From assembly GCA_045804965.1 (NCBI GenBank), contig JBJMMD010000044.1, positions 1-22,516 on the forward strand: DNA of 22,516 nucleotides, written 5' to 3'. Positions within the stretch are counted from its first letter, which is position 1. Each line of letters begins with the position of its first letter. The notes under the pieces are model-generated. The model searched no databases. It was given only the letters and a program-made list of their open reading frames with translations, and was not told the DNA's origin. Shown one piece after another: positions 1-7,413 of this stretch. The DNA is from CAVTUU01 sp045804965. Lineage in GTDB: Bacteria > Chloroflexota > Chloroflexia > Thermomicrobiales > UBA6265. A program made the translations under genes and the position numbers.

Positions 1-144
1 TGGACTGATTCGGCGTATGCAGCGCATGGCATCGGCTTCTTTCCTTCGCGCTGATCGCTGAAAGGGCTTTTTGGGGATAAAAACCCGCGTTGGTTCTCGA
101 CCTAAGGCACAAGGGGTCCGCAGGACTGATCAGGGGGAAACACG
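1..144. other. Window-edge leader, no gene
   Basis: No supported gene. Frame 1 opens with W-T-D and stops at a TGA near base 54; the first bases match the core of the short WTD repeats described near 2.9 and 5.6-5.9 kb, but too little is visible to assign it. A weak hairpin can be drawn at 64-86 (GGG and five T pairing with five A and CCC) without a following T tract. Confidence 0.3.
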
Positions 145-360
145 ATGAATTTGCCGGCCAAAGTCGCCCTCGTCACTGGCGGCTCGCGCGGAATCGGACG
201 GGCAATCTGCCTGGGGTTAGCGAGGGCCGGAGCGACAGTTGCGGTCAATTACCACCAGCCGGAGATGCCAGAATTCGGCCACAACAACCTCGCCGACGCG
301 CGGGAGGTCGTCGGCACGATCGAAGCCGCCGGGGGCACGGCGATCGCGGTCGAGCTATAA
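145..360 (+). pseudogene. Truncated short-chain dehydrogenase/reductase (SDR), N-terminal fragment
   Basis: This is the N-terminal 71 residues of an SDR-family oxidoreductase. The dinucleotide-binding motif TGGSRGIGRAI is at residues 11-21, after the first Rossmann strand (KVALV), and the second strand (ATVAVNY) follows. The start has a good Shine-Dalgarno (AGGGGG at 132-137, 7 nt spacing). The protein ends at TAA just after GGTAIAVEL, where SDRs normally continue to the D-V motif, the NAG motif and the catalytic Ser-Tyr-Lys; intact members are about 250 residues. I find none of the missing parts in the next 300 bases, so the 3' portion appears deleted rather than frameshifted. It cannot be catalytically active. 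Family assignment is firm; substrate is unknown. Confidence 0.8.
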
Positions 361-648
361 GCGTCAGAACTGTCCGGCGCTCCCGTTCACGTTGACGGTG
401 GATCTGGCTGCCCGACAGCTATTCTCTTTACAGAAATGACCTGCCCGGACTCTGACTGGGTCCGAGAAGGAGTATCCGCGATCGCCAAATTGAACAAGCA
501 TCGCTCAGAGGACATCCGCAAGGAGCTGGAGGGTAAGCGCCCCTCCGTTGGTGATGCAGCCCGGCATCGCCTCCCGAACTGTCGGTCGATCCACGCTGGA
601 AAGTCAGTCACGCGCATCTCCACCGCGAGGAGCACAATCAGAGTAGGA
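361..648. other. Unassigned DNA between the SDR fragment and the Asp-box gene
   Basis: No intact gene is supported. A plus-strand stretch near 436-540 reads as a protein-like segment (TCPDSDWVREGVSAIAKLNK and onward), but from about 650 the same frame runs antisense to the Asp-box gene. It may be a gene scrap; I cannot name a family. Confidence 0.3.
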
Positions 649-2115
649 TCAAGAGCGACCGTACCGCACGTAGATCGGGTTGTAAGTGCACCTGGTCGGC
701 TGCCCGGCGACCTCAGTCACGTAGTAGCCGAAACCGGCGAAGAGGTCGTGATTGCGCTCCGCCCGTCTCGTCGTGAGGTAGTCGCCAAAACGTTGGACCG
801 TCCGGGTGCTGTCGTCGCGGAACCAGACGACGAAGTCGCCGATGATGCCCATAGCGCAGTTCGCGTGGTTGTTGGGCCCGCCCCAACCGAGGATGATGCC
901 AACCTCGTCGGCAGCGTTGACCGCAAGGGCCGGGTAGGCGAACGCGTAGTCGGGGTTCCACACCTGCATCTCGCTGACGACGTTCCGATTGCCGAGGTCG
1001 AGCTCGACGACTCGGACGTGCGTGTTTGGGAAGTCGAAGCCGCCGGACGTCCCCTTTCCCTTGCTCGCGCTCCACGCGATCATCACGTGGCCGTTGTCCC
1101 GTCGCTCAACGCCTCCGGTGACAGCGAAGGTGGGGAAGTTGTCGAGCTTCGTCAGCCAGTCGTTGCCGTCCGGGCCCATGGATGAATGTGTCCCATTGGG
1201 CCAGGTAGCCACCGTCACGTCGAACCACCCATAAGTAGACCCGGCGTCCGGCATGGTGAACATCTGGAGTGTTGAATTGTCACGCTGCCCGACCCAGACT
1301 GCCTGCGACCGGGTCTGCTGGACGAGGTGCCCCCCCCACGCCGTCGTGGAGTTCGCCGGGTCTGTGTAGTCGAACCCGATCGTGCCGCCGGCCGCGAGTT
1401 CCTGCAGCAGGATCCGGAGCACCAATCGCCCACCCGTGCCCATAACGTCGGTGCTCGCGTAGAGGTAGCGGGCAGAGAAGGCGAGGTCGGGATAGTCCAT
1501 ATCGTTCGTGGCGAAGCCGAAATCCCCGGCAACGAAGTCCCAATACGTCCAGGCGGTGGGGTCGTTCGCGACTGACTGGGACGTGGCGACGGCGATCCGG
1601 AACGCGCCTTGGCCCGCGGCGTCCGGCTTGTACTGGAGGAACCAGACGAAGAGATCGAACTCGGGGACGAACGTGATGACCTGGTCGCAACAGAAGCCGT
1701 TGCCGAGGGCAGGAAAGATCGTCGTCGGGTTCTGCCGGCTCCAGCTCGCACCGCCGTCGGCCGAGACGTCGCAGCGCCAGTTGAAGGACATCATCACGAC
1801 GTCGCGCTCGGAATCGGCGCCGCTCATGTCGGCGGCGTTCGTGAGGTCCTTTTCGAGGCTGCCGGAAGGATCGTACTCGTGGAAAGTTACCGGATTGGGA
1901 TTGCCCTGCGGGTCCGGATCCCCTGCGCGGGCGGCTTCCGCGGGCGGACTAGGTTCCCTGAGCTCGTACACCGTTTGGGCCCCAGGCACATCGTAGCGGG
2001 GCCGCGGTTGGCCGTCAGAGAGGCGCACGTCGGGAACAGGCGGGAAGGGGGCACCGTTGATCTGGTTGGCGTCGCGGCGTCCACTCGAGAGAACGAGTTC
2101 ACGCTCCATCGTCAT
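649..2115 (-). CDS. Hypothetical 488-aa protein with Asp-box (BNR/sialidase-fold) repeat
   Basis: Function unknown. The sequence has one clear Asp-box, SADGGASW near residue 120, and many aromatic and Gly-Asn-Asp-rich stretches of the kind that form beta-propellers (for example FGFATNDMDYPDLAFSARYLY, in which ND-MDYPDLAF resembles propeller-blade turns). No signal peptide or membrane segment is visible at the N-terminus, which is polar (MTMERELVLSSGRRDANQ) and then Pro-rich (GAPFPPVPDV). The start carries GGGAAGAG about 4 nt upstream; an alternative ATG lies two codons inside. It overlaps the upstream 69-aa gene by 17 bp, so the two are co-transcribed. Catalytic sialidase residues cannot be assigned, so enzymatic activity should not be assumed. 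Length and unbroken frame with high GC at third positions support a real gene. Confidence 0.75.
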   Translation of the reverse strand: MTMERELVLSSGRRDANQINGAPFPPVPDVRLSDGQPRPRYDVPGAQTVYELREPSPPAEAARAGDPDPQGNPNPVTFHEYDPSGSLEKDLTNAADMSGADSERDVVMMSFNWRCDVSADGGASWSRQNPTTIFPALGNGFCCDQVITFVPEFDLFVWFLQYKPDAAGQGAFRIAVATSQSVANDPTAWTYWDFVAGDFGFATNDMDYPDLAFSARYLYASTDVMGTGGRLVLRILLQELAAGGTIGFDYTDPANSTTAWGGHLVQQTRSQAVWVGQRDNSTLQMFTMPDAGSTYGWFDVTVATWPNGTHSSMGPDGNDWLTKLDNFPTFAVTGGVERRDNGHVMIAWSASKGKGTSGGFDFPNTHVRVVELDLGNRNVVSEMQVWNPDYAFAYPALAVNAADEVGIILGWGGPNNHANCAMGIIGDFVVWFRDDSTRTVQRFGDYLTTRRAERNHDLFAGFGYYVTEVAGQPTRCTYNPIYVRYGRS

Positions 2116-2308
2116 CGTGCTCTTCCCGGGTTGTCACGCGAGTTGGGGACTGATTGGCTTCGTCAGGATGGTTCGTGGGTTTGGCCGGAGCCGTTGGCAC
2201 CGACCGTCGCACACGATCCCGTTGGCCATCGTCGTACGAAGGCTCGGGGGGAAACGGGGCACCCGCGACGCGGTCCGGATCCTTCTGACCTGATTCGAGG
2301 TCCTTCAT
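2099..2308 (-). CDS. Small polar hypothetical protein upstream of the Asp-box gene
   Basis: A 69-residue, highly charged, probably disordered protein. I chose the ATG at 2308 because GAGGGAAA lies just upstream; a longer in-frame version from 2386 lacks such a site. It ends inside the start of the 488-aa gene (17-bp overlap), which indicates coupled translation. Its residues 15-22, AGAPFPPEP, match NGAPFPPVP near the N-terminus of the downstream protein, and both are followed by DGQ and a basic/proline segment. This suggests a duplicated N-terminal segment or a shared short recognition sequence. No family recognised and no membrane segment or signal peptide visible. Confidence 0.5.
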   Translation of the reverse strand: MKDLESGQKDPDRVAGAPFPPEPSYDDGQRDRVRRSVPTAPAKPTNHPDEANQSPTRVTTREEHDDDGA

Positions 2309-2309
2309 T

Positions 2310-2690
2310 ATGGTTTCCCTCACACTTGACGAACGGCGGCTCCGCTCGTTTCGAGGCTCAAAATACGGATCAAGGCGGTTCGACACCTGCGGCGTGCCGT
2401 TCGACGAGGGCGAAACGAATGAATGCGAGCATCGATTCGTGACGCTGCCGATTTGGAAACGAGACGCCAGGCGAACGGTTGGACGCGGGCCTGCCGAGCG
2501 GTGTGGTGGACAGAACGACTCTCATTTTACATCCGGCGTCAACAGCGACTCGGTGCACCGGCCCGCGCATGGGGTGTCACTGAAAGCCGCTGTGTCGGAG
2601 GCGCAGACTGTGGAACGGCGGCGAATCTGATGGGTCCCATCGTTCCATATATCACGGTAATGTTTCTGCAGTAGTCTCGGCGTAGACGGT
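2310..2690. other. Non-coding stretch
   Basis: Nothing convincing on either strand: the open frames have no ribosome-binding sites and no recognisable protein pattern. It should contain the promoter of the minus-strand unit starting at 2308, but I could not pick a clear -35/-10 pair. Confidence 0.3.
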
Positions 2691-2890
2691 CTAGAGGCCC
2701 TTCACGCCGGACGTGCCCACCTTCACCGCATAGACCGAGGAGCAGACCGGGCCTGAGGTGCCCTGGACCTGCGTATCCGAGATGAAATCGTTGACCACGA
2801 TCGGGATGCCGTCGTAGAAGAGCGCGTGGCGGCCGAACTCGTTGACGTCGACCTCAAGCAGATTGCCCGAAGCCCGGCGCGGGCTGGAGG
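2691..2890 (-). pseudogene. Probable phage major capsid protein fragment
   Basis: The minus strand encodes about 65 residues resembling the C-terminal part of HK97-type or related phage major capsid/structural proteins: RRASGNLLEVDVNEFGRHAL, then FYDGIPIVVNDFISD, then CSSVYAVKVG. The pattern 'D-EFGR--L-YDGIPIVV-D' followed by 'SS-YAV--G' is what drew the assignment; this comes from memory of the family, not a search. The codons are GC-rich at third positions, consistent with a former gene. The frame stops at TAG right after GVKGL, where capsid proteins usually continue. Upstream of about 2890 the similarity ends and a plus-strand WTD repeat begins. No other phage genes are visible, so this is an isolated scrap of a lost prophage. 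Confidence 0.45.
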
Positions 2891-2896
2891 GGTTCT

Positions 2897-2980
2897 GAAC
2901 ACAATACGCCGCTTTTCGTGTTGTGCTGGACTGACCGGGACGAAGCACCAGCAGCAGATTCGATTGATCCGTGTACATGA
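2897..2980 (+). repeat. Degenerate protein-like WTD repeat, copy 1
   Basis: The plus strand reads EHNTPLFVLCWTDRDE and continues APAADSIDPCT to a TGA. It matches copy 2 (5605-5676) at 13 of 21 residues and about 45 of 63 bases in this frame, with many differences at third codon positions. It has no start codon of its own and adjoins the capsid scrap on the opposite strand. Function unknown. Confidence 0.5.
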
Positions 2981-3316
2981 AAATCGCATCTGTGGAGTAC
3001 CGATCGGGCGTCCGTTGATGCAACGGTTGCTGACTGAGGTTACGCCTGACAACCTGGGATCCCTGGGGCCACCTGTCGAGCCTGCGGGTAACCGTGCCCT
3101 CTCCAACGCTGGCGCCGGGTAGCGAACCGAAGCGCCATCCGGTCAGTGAGCGGCTCGCAACGATCGGCGATGATCCCACCGACGCTGGTGAGATCATCGC
3201 CGAGTGCTCCCTTCGCTGGCGGTGCAGCGAACAGAGACCATCCCGATCGGAAACTCACGCATGGCCTTGGTCACCAAGCCATCGTCATCCCTTGAGCCGA
3301 TCAGCCGCCCCCATGC

Positions 3317-4720
3317 CTACCCGGCCGGGGCGATATTCTGGTTGACGCGGAAGAGGTTGGTCGGGTCGTACGTGGCCTTCAGGGCGGTGAGCCGGTCGTA
3401 CTTCGCCGCGCCGTAGGCATCCCGAACGCGACCCGCGCCCTCGTCCCGGGCATCGCCGAGGTAATTGACGTACACCCCGCCCGCCGCGAACGGCTGCATC
3501 GCCATCCACAGGTCGCGCGCCCACGCGATGTTGGCCGCGTCCTGGGCCGGGTCGTCCCACCCGGCAATGACAATCAGGTTGAAGGGTGCGGTCCGGTGCG
3601 AGAAGGCGGTCTCGTCCGACCCCACGCGGCTGACGGCGCCACCAAACTGCTCAAGGAACACCGCCGAGTGCGGCGAGGGCACCCGCGCGAAGTGCTCGAC
3701 CATGATGTCGATCGCCGCGTCGTCGAGTCCGCGCAGGAAGCTCGACTTCCAGTAGCTGCGCCGACCGGATGGGAACGCCGGATCGAACATCTGCTGCAGC
3801 GTCCGGTAGGGCAGCGGGGCGACGAGATCAGCCAGCGGCGACCCAAACGCCCGCAGCGGCTGCACAGCGGCCTCGCCCTCGGCGATGGGGCCAATGTAGG
3901 CGGGCACGAGCCCCAGCATCGGGACGCCTTCCGGCGAGGTCAGCAGCGCCGCGGCGCAGCTGAGCGCATCGGCCATCGTCGGCGTAGCGTCGCGGAGGAA
4001 GCGCAACCCATCGCGCGCTGCCTCGAGCGGGTGGAAGAGTGGACCGGCCAGCACCTCGGGTCCGACCTCATGCAGCCGGTAGGCGAACGACGTGACGACG
4101 CCGAAATTGCCGCCTCCGCCGCGCAGACCCCAGAAGAGGTCCGGGTTCTCCTCGGCGCTGGCGACGACGAGGCGCCCGTCGGCGGTGACGACATCGGCCG
4201 AGATCAGGTTGTCGCAGGCGAGGCCATGCGCGCGCATCAGCCAGCCGAAGCCGCCGCCCAGCGTGAGGCCGGCGATGCCCGTCGTGGAAATGAATCCGCC
4301 GGTCGTCGCCAGGCCGAATGCCTGGGTTTCGCTGTCGAGCTCCTGCCAGAGGACGCCCCCCTCGGCACGCACGGCGCGGGCACCGGGGTCGACGCGGATC
4401 CCCTTCATCGGCGAAAGATCGAGGACCAAACCGGCGTCACAGACTCCAGTCCCCGCGATGTTATGGCCACCGCCGCGCACGGCTAGTAGCAAGTCGTGGT
4501 CGCGCGCGAACGCGACGGCGGCGAGGACGTCGGCGACGCCGGCACAGCGGGCGATCACGGCCGGGCGTTTGTCGATCATGCCGTTCCAGACATGCCGGGC
4601 GGCGTCGTAGCCGTCGTCGCCCGGGCGGACCACCGGACCCCGCAACCCAGTGCTAAGGGCGGCGACCGCTGTCGGATCGAGGACGGGAAGAGCCGTAGAG
4701 GTGGTGGCGCTGACCATCAT
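3317..4720 (-). CDS. FAD-binding oxidoreductase, BBE-like (FAD_binding_4 plus BBE C-terminal)
   Basis: A 467-aa flavoprotein of the berberine-bridge/6-hydroxynicotine oxidase type. The PCMH-type FAD domain occupies roughly residues 50-225, with RGGGHN at 82-87; this His is the residue that carries covalent 8-alpha-histidyl FAD in the family. The next motif is TTGIAGLTLGGGFGWLMRAH; the Cys that makes a second flavin bond in bicovalent relatives is not present there, so monocovalent attachment is predicted. The C-terminal BBE segment has YVNYLGD and ends KATYDPTNLFRVNQNI, the typical finish. Length is normal. The start ATG at 4720 (second ATG directly after) has GGAGGA at 4725-4730. No signal peptide, so cytoplasmic. 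It lies 26 bp after a small conserved gene and is expressed with it. Substrate cannot be told from sequence; sugars, alkaloids or phenolics are all known for the family. Confidence 0.92.
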   Translation of the reverse strand: MMVSATTSTALPVLDPTAVAALSTGLRGPVVRPGDDGYDAARHVWNGMIDKRPAVIARCAGVADVLAAVAFARDHDLLLAVRGGGHNIAGTGVCDAGLVLDLSPMKGIRVDPGARAVRAEGGVLWQELDSETQAFGLATTGGFISTTGIAGLTLGGGFGWLMRAHGLACDNLISADVVTADGRLVVASAEENPDLFWGLRGGGGNFGVVTSFAYRLHEVGPEVLAGPLFHPLEAARDGLRFLRDATPTMADALSCAAALLTSPEGVPMLGLVPAYIGPIAEGEAAVQPLRAFGSPLADLVAPLPYRTLQQMFDPAFPSGRRSYWKSSFLRGLDDAAIDIMVEHFARVPSPHSAVFLEQFGGAVSRVGSDETAFSHRTAPFNLIVIAGWDDPAQDAANIAWARDLWMAMQPFAAGGVYVNYLGDARDEGAGRVRDAYGAAKYDRLTALKATYDPTNLFRVNQNIAPAG

Positions 4721-4746
4721 CGCGTCCTCCTTCTGCGGGATGCGGG

Positions 4747-5094
4747 CTACGCCTCGTAGGTCGAGACGAGCTCGGGAAGCTGCATGTCCGGCGGCAGGTT
4801 GTTGAGGTCGACGCCGGTTACCGCGGCGAGCCGCTCCTTGAACCAGCGATCGAAGGGGTCCTGGGACTGGGAGAACTGCCCGAGCGCCCGCCCGAAGTCG
4901 GGACTCTCCATAAAGACGACAAACTGATCGCCTGAGGGCACTGCGGCGATGTACCAGAGTTCCTTGGTGATGCCAATAGCGCGCTCTGAGCGCGCGTATT
5001 CATCCTTCCGCTCGGTGTCGAGCTCGCGCTGGAACGCGCGGGCATCCTCGGTCTTAGCGGGCAGGATGGGGAACACGACGCACACACGGTCCAC
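4747..5094 (-). CDS. Conserved small protein, DUF6176-like
   Basis: A 115-residue soluble protein beginning with a beta-strand VDRVCVVFPILPAKTEDARA, then an ERKDEYARSERAIGI helix, ELWYIAAVPSGDQFVVFMES, and DPFDRWFKERLAAVTGVDL. This strand-helix-strand pattern with a 'GKTEDAR' entry and 'GD-FVV--E' strand resembles DUF6176-type proteins and, more loosely, dimeric alpha-beta barrel proteins; I make the match from memory. The start is GTG at 5094, chosen because AGGAGG sits at 5102-5107 with 7 nt spacing; an upstream ATG would place the SD inside the gene. It precedes the BBE oxidoreductase by 26 bp. A sigma70-like promoter lies about 60 bp upstream. A role as accessory or substrate-handling partner of the oxidoreductase is only inference from linkage. 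Confidence 0.8.
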   Translation of the reverse strand: MDRVCVVFPILPAKTEDARAFQRELDTERKDEYARSERAIGITKELWYIAAVPSGDQFVVFMESPDFGRALGQFSQSQDPFDRWFKERLAAVTGVDLNNLPPDMQLPELVSTYEA

Positions 5095-5154
5095 GACGGC
5101 ACCTCCTGGATGCAGACCCAAAACGGGCCGGTGACACGACGGTCGGTGCGGCTC

Positions 5155-5182
5155 ATCTTACTGGATGGTGACTTGTTGTCAA
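5155..5182 (-). promoter_or_regulatory. Sigma70-like promoter of the DUF6176/BBE operon
   Basis: On the minus strand a perfect -35 TTGACA (5177-5182) is followed after 16 bp by TAAGAT (5155-5160), giving a predicted start site near 5148 and a leader of about 54 nt before the GTG at 5094. This is the best promoter match in the window. It is a sequence pattern only. Confidence 0.55.
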
Positions 5183-5574
5183 CTCATCCGGTGGGGCTGG
5201 TCACGAGCACGGCCGGCGGACGCAACAGTGTGCCCGCCAAGCCCAGCCGTCCGCAAGTGGGACAGCGCTCCGAGACCAGGCGATCGCCATCGTCTCACCG
5301 GTCGCAGCGAACCAAGATAACTAGCCAGGGGCGGCAGGCGACGCACTCCGCCGACTTGGTCGCCGCTTCGCGTTTGCGTCGGCGCTCGTTGGTGTTTATA
5401 GCATGCTGCTATTACGGATCGTTAGGTGGCTCGGCTTCGGTCCAGGGCCGTGTTTGTGTCTCCTGGATCGGATAGCTGTGACCAATACGATCCCCCAGCG
5501 GCACCCAGAGAGATTTTCAACCCGCTGGGTCGTGTCTGAGACCCGATCAAAAAAACTCGAAGTCGGTTGTCGCC

Positions 5575-5676
5575 ATGAAGAACACAACTACGGGGAGCAA
5601 TACTGAACACGATGCATCGCTCTTCGTCCTCCACTGGTCGGACCGCGACGACGTTCCAACAGCTGATGTAGATTAG
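5575..5676 (+). repeat. WTD repeat, copy 2 (33-codon open frame)
   Basis: The frame runs from ATG at 5575 through MKNTTTGSNTEHDASLFVLH and then WSDRDDVPTADVD to TAG. Copy 1 gives EHNTPLFVLCWTDRDE over the same part, and both end shortly after an A-D pair. No convincing Shine-Dalgarno precedes the ATG, so I list it as a repeat and not as a gene. The conserved residues with synonymous-type differences suggest descent from a translated sequence. Confidence 0.45.
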
Positions 5677-5742
5677 ATTCGTCCGTTGGGCGACAGGCAG
5701 CGCGTGAGTGGTAGCATTTCTCGTGGTTTTGTCCACGGGCCC

Positions 5743-5790
5743 GCACTTTTAGTCCTGCAGTGGACTAACAATGACTTGTCAGTTGCATGG
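5743..5790 (+). repeat. WTD repeat, copy 3
   Basis: Reads ALLVLQWTNNDLSVAW in one frame, sharing L-x-V-L-x-W-T-x-x-D with copies 1 and 2; 20 of 30 core bases match copy 1. No stop directly follows and no ribosome-binding site is seen. Confidence 0.35.
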
Positions 5791-5857
5791 AGTTGCATAT
5801 TCGACGCCAGTGCCGCGCACCACTTGTGGTACTGGACACAACGAACGGTCTCGGAAA

Positions 5858-5902
5858 CTCGTGCTCTGCTGGACTGATCTTAATGAAATACGGGGAGCCC
5901 AG
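5858..5902 (+). repeat. WTD repeat, copy 4
   Basis: Reads LVLCWTDLNEIRGAQQHN then TGA. The 19 bases GTGCTCTGCTGGACTGATC match copy 1 (GTGTTGTGCTGGACTGACC) at 16 positions. Like copies 1 and 2 it ends at a stop soon after the core. Confidence 0.4.
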
Positions 5903-6170
5903 CAGCATAACTGAGTACCAAATTTACGAGAACGCCGAAAAGATTCTCGGCTGACTGCTGGGTCGATAGGGAGCAACCAATCGCCCCGCGCTATCGTGAG
6001 CAACCGGTCGGTGATTTTCCGCATACTCTCTTGGATTCCGATATTTGAGGAAATTGCGCTACGCCCGGCGCGCCCGTAATTCCTGCCTCCCTTTCATTCC
6101 AACCCGAATCAAATCTCGGCATCTCAGTTCCGCCCGGATGCCTCCATGAACCTAGCCAAACCCCGGAGTT

Positions 6171-6190
6171 CTCTTGCAACGATGCAAGAG
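6171..6190. promoter_or_regulatory. Operator-like palindrome upstream of the sugar operon
   Basis: CTCTTGCAACGATGCAAGAG is an inverted repeat with 9 of 10 arm positions paired and a central CG, the layout of LacI/GalR-family operators. It sits 6 bp upstream of the predicted -35 box. A further half-site, TGATGCAAGA, lies at 6213-6222, about 33 bp away and touching the -10 box. No regulator gene is in the window, so the regulator would act in trans. Confidence 0.45.
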
Positions 6191-6196
6191 CATGTG

Positions 6197-6225
6197 TTGA
6201 CCCCTCTCAATGCTGATGCAAGAAT
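6197..6225 (+). promoter_or_regulatory. Sigma70-like promoter of the sugar operon
   Basis: TTGACC (6197-6202) and AAGAAT (6220-6225) are separated by 17 bp. The predicted transcript would start near 6232, leaving a leader of about 108 nt before the ATG at 6340. The -10 match is moderate (4 of 6). Confidence 0.4.
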
Positions 6226-6339
6226 GACAGCGGATTTTCCGCAAAAGGGAATAGCCGCGCAATGTTTCGCGATAGACAGGTTGGGCGGATCGAGTAGGCC
6301 GACGCCCAAATGGTCTTAATCGACAGAGGAGAGGCGAGC

Positions 6340-7404
6340 ATGGACGAGCGCGATGTGCTGAGAGCGGCGTTGAATCGGCGGCAGGTACTACGTGGAGCGG
6401 CCGCACTCGGGTTGAGTGCGACAGGTTTCTCGATGGCTCTTCGTCATGAAACCATGGCGGCGCAGAATGTCACCTGCCCACCCGCGGCCACCCCGTCGCC
6501 GGATGTGGGCACGCCCGAACCGCCGAGCGGCATGAAGATTGGCGTTTCCGTCGCCTATCTTTCGGTGCCGTTTTATGCCAACTTCAAGACGGGGCTTGAG
6601 GACGGAGCAAAACGATTCGGTTTCGAATACGACCTTCGCGAAGGCGGCGGGGGGGACCTCGCCAAAGAGGTCGCCGTGTTGCAGGACTTCATCGCCGCGA
6701 AAGTCAACTTGATCCTGCTTACTCCATCTGGCGAGGGCATCATCCCAACGATCAAGCAAGTAAACGATGCGAAGATCCCGGTGATTGAGGTCAATAACCG
6801 CGCCGGTTTCCAGAGCGGCAAGGCCGATGTCGTGACCTACGTCGGTGCCGATGACGTTGAATTCGGAAGCCTCCAGGGGCAATTGCTGATCGACACGATG
6901 GCCGGCCAACCCGCCAAAATCGGCTATGTCCAGGGCATCAGCGGCACCTCGCCGCAAATCCTGCGTGGTAAAGGCTTCGAGGACGCGATCAAGGACCACC
7001 CAGAGCTCGAGATCGTCGGGCGAGTGAATGACGACTTCGCGAGCGATAAGGCTCTAGCGGTGACGCAGGACCTGCTCACCCGCTTCCCGAAGGGTCAGCT
7101 GGACGTCATCGTCATGCAGGGTCCGGAAGGAGTTGCCGCGGCGCAGTTTGCCCGGCAGAACGGCCGCGACGAAGTGAAGTTCATTCTCGGCGACTATCCA
7201 GCCGATGTTCGGCAGGCGATCATGGACGGTTATGTGGTCGGCACAATCAACCAGGACCCATATCCGCAGGCGTTCCAAGGCATGCACATGGCGTGGCTCT
7301 ATCTCAATGGCAGGGAGAGCGAGATACCCAAGCCAGACTTCCTCCCACTGCCGATCATCACCAAGGAGAACGCCGAGGCGACGCCACCGGCGTGGGGTTG
7401 CTAG
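6340..7404 (+). CDS. Sugar ABC transporter substrate-binding protein (RbsB-like, Peripla_BP_4), Tat-exported
   Basis: A 354-aa extracytoplasmic binding protein that captures a carbohydrate for the CUT2-type importer encoded downstream. The N-terminus carries a twin-arginine signal (LNRRQVLRGAAALGLSATGF) followed by a Thr/Pro-rich linker. The mature part starts MKIGVSVAYLSVPFYANFK and contains the family's strand-helix pattern: LREGGGGDLAKEVAVLQDFI, KVNLILLTPSGEGIIPTIKQ, AKIPVIEVNNRAG, and DVIVMQGPEGVAAAQFARQN, matching ribose/galactose-type periplasmic-binding proteins. I start at the ATG at 6340 because AGGAGAGG lies just upstream and the signal peptide then has normal length; an ATG at 6310 adds ten non-signal residues. 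No lipobox Cys follows the signal core. First gene of a five-gene operon. Confidence 0.93.
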   Translation: MDERDVLRAALNRRQVLRGAAALGLSATGFSMALRHETMAAQNVTCPPAATPSPDVGTPEPPSGMKIGVSVAYLSVPFYANFKTGLEDGAKRFGFEYDLREGGGGDLAKEVAVLQDFIAAKVNLILLTPSGEGIIPTIKQVNDAKIPVIEVNNRAGFQSGKADVVTYVGADDVEFGSLQGQLLIDTMAGQPAKIGYVQGISGTSPQILRGKGFEDAIKDHPELEIVGRVNDDFASDKALAVTQDLLTRFPKGQLDVIVMQGPEGVAAAQFARQNGRDEVKFILGDYPADVRQAIMDGYVVGTINQDPYPQAFQGMHMAWLYLNGRESEIPKPDFLPLPIITKENAEATPPAWGC

Positions 7405-7413
7405 CCGACAAAC

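Larger units (their letters stand above)
5183..6170. other. Long decayed intergenic region with short protein-like repeats
   Basis: About 1 kb with lower GC than the flanking genes and no intact gene. It contains repeat copies at 5575-5676, 5743-5790 and 5858-5902, spaced roughly 110-125 bp core to core, and possibly a fifth, weaker one near 5446-5475 (RVCVSWIG then stop). The rest reads as stop-rich in all frames. It separates the oxidoreductase operon from the sugar operon. Confidence 0.5.

Noticed and set aside
64..86. Possible terminator hairpin.
   Set aside because: The stem has a bulge and is A/T-rich in its inner part, and no T tract follows on either strand.
436..1185. A 249-codon plus-strand frame.
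   Set aside because: Beyond 649 it is antisense to the 488-aa Asp-box gene, has no ribosome-binding site and a low-complexity composition typical of GC-rich shadow frames.
3596..4486. A 296-codon plus-strand frame.
   Set aside because: Entirely antisense to the BBE oxidoreductase, whose motifs and start signals are clear.
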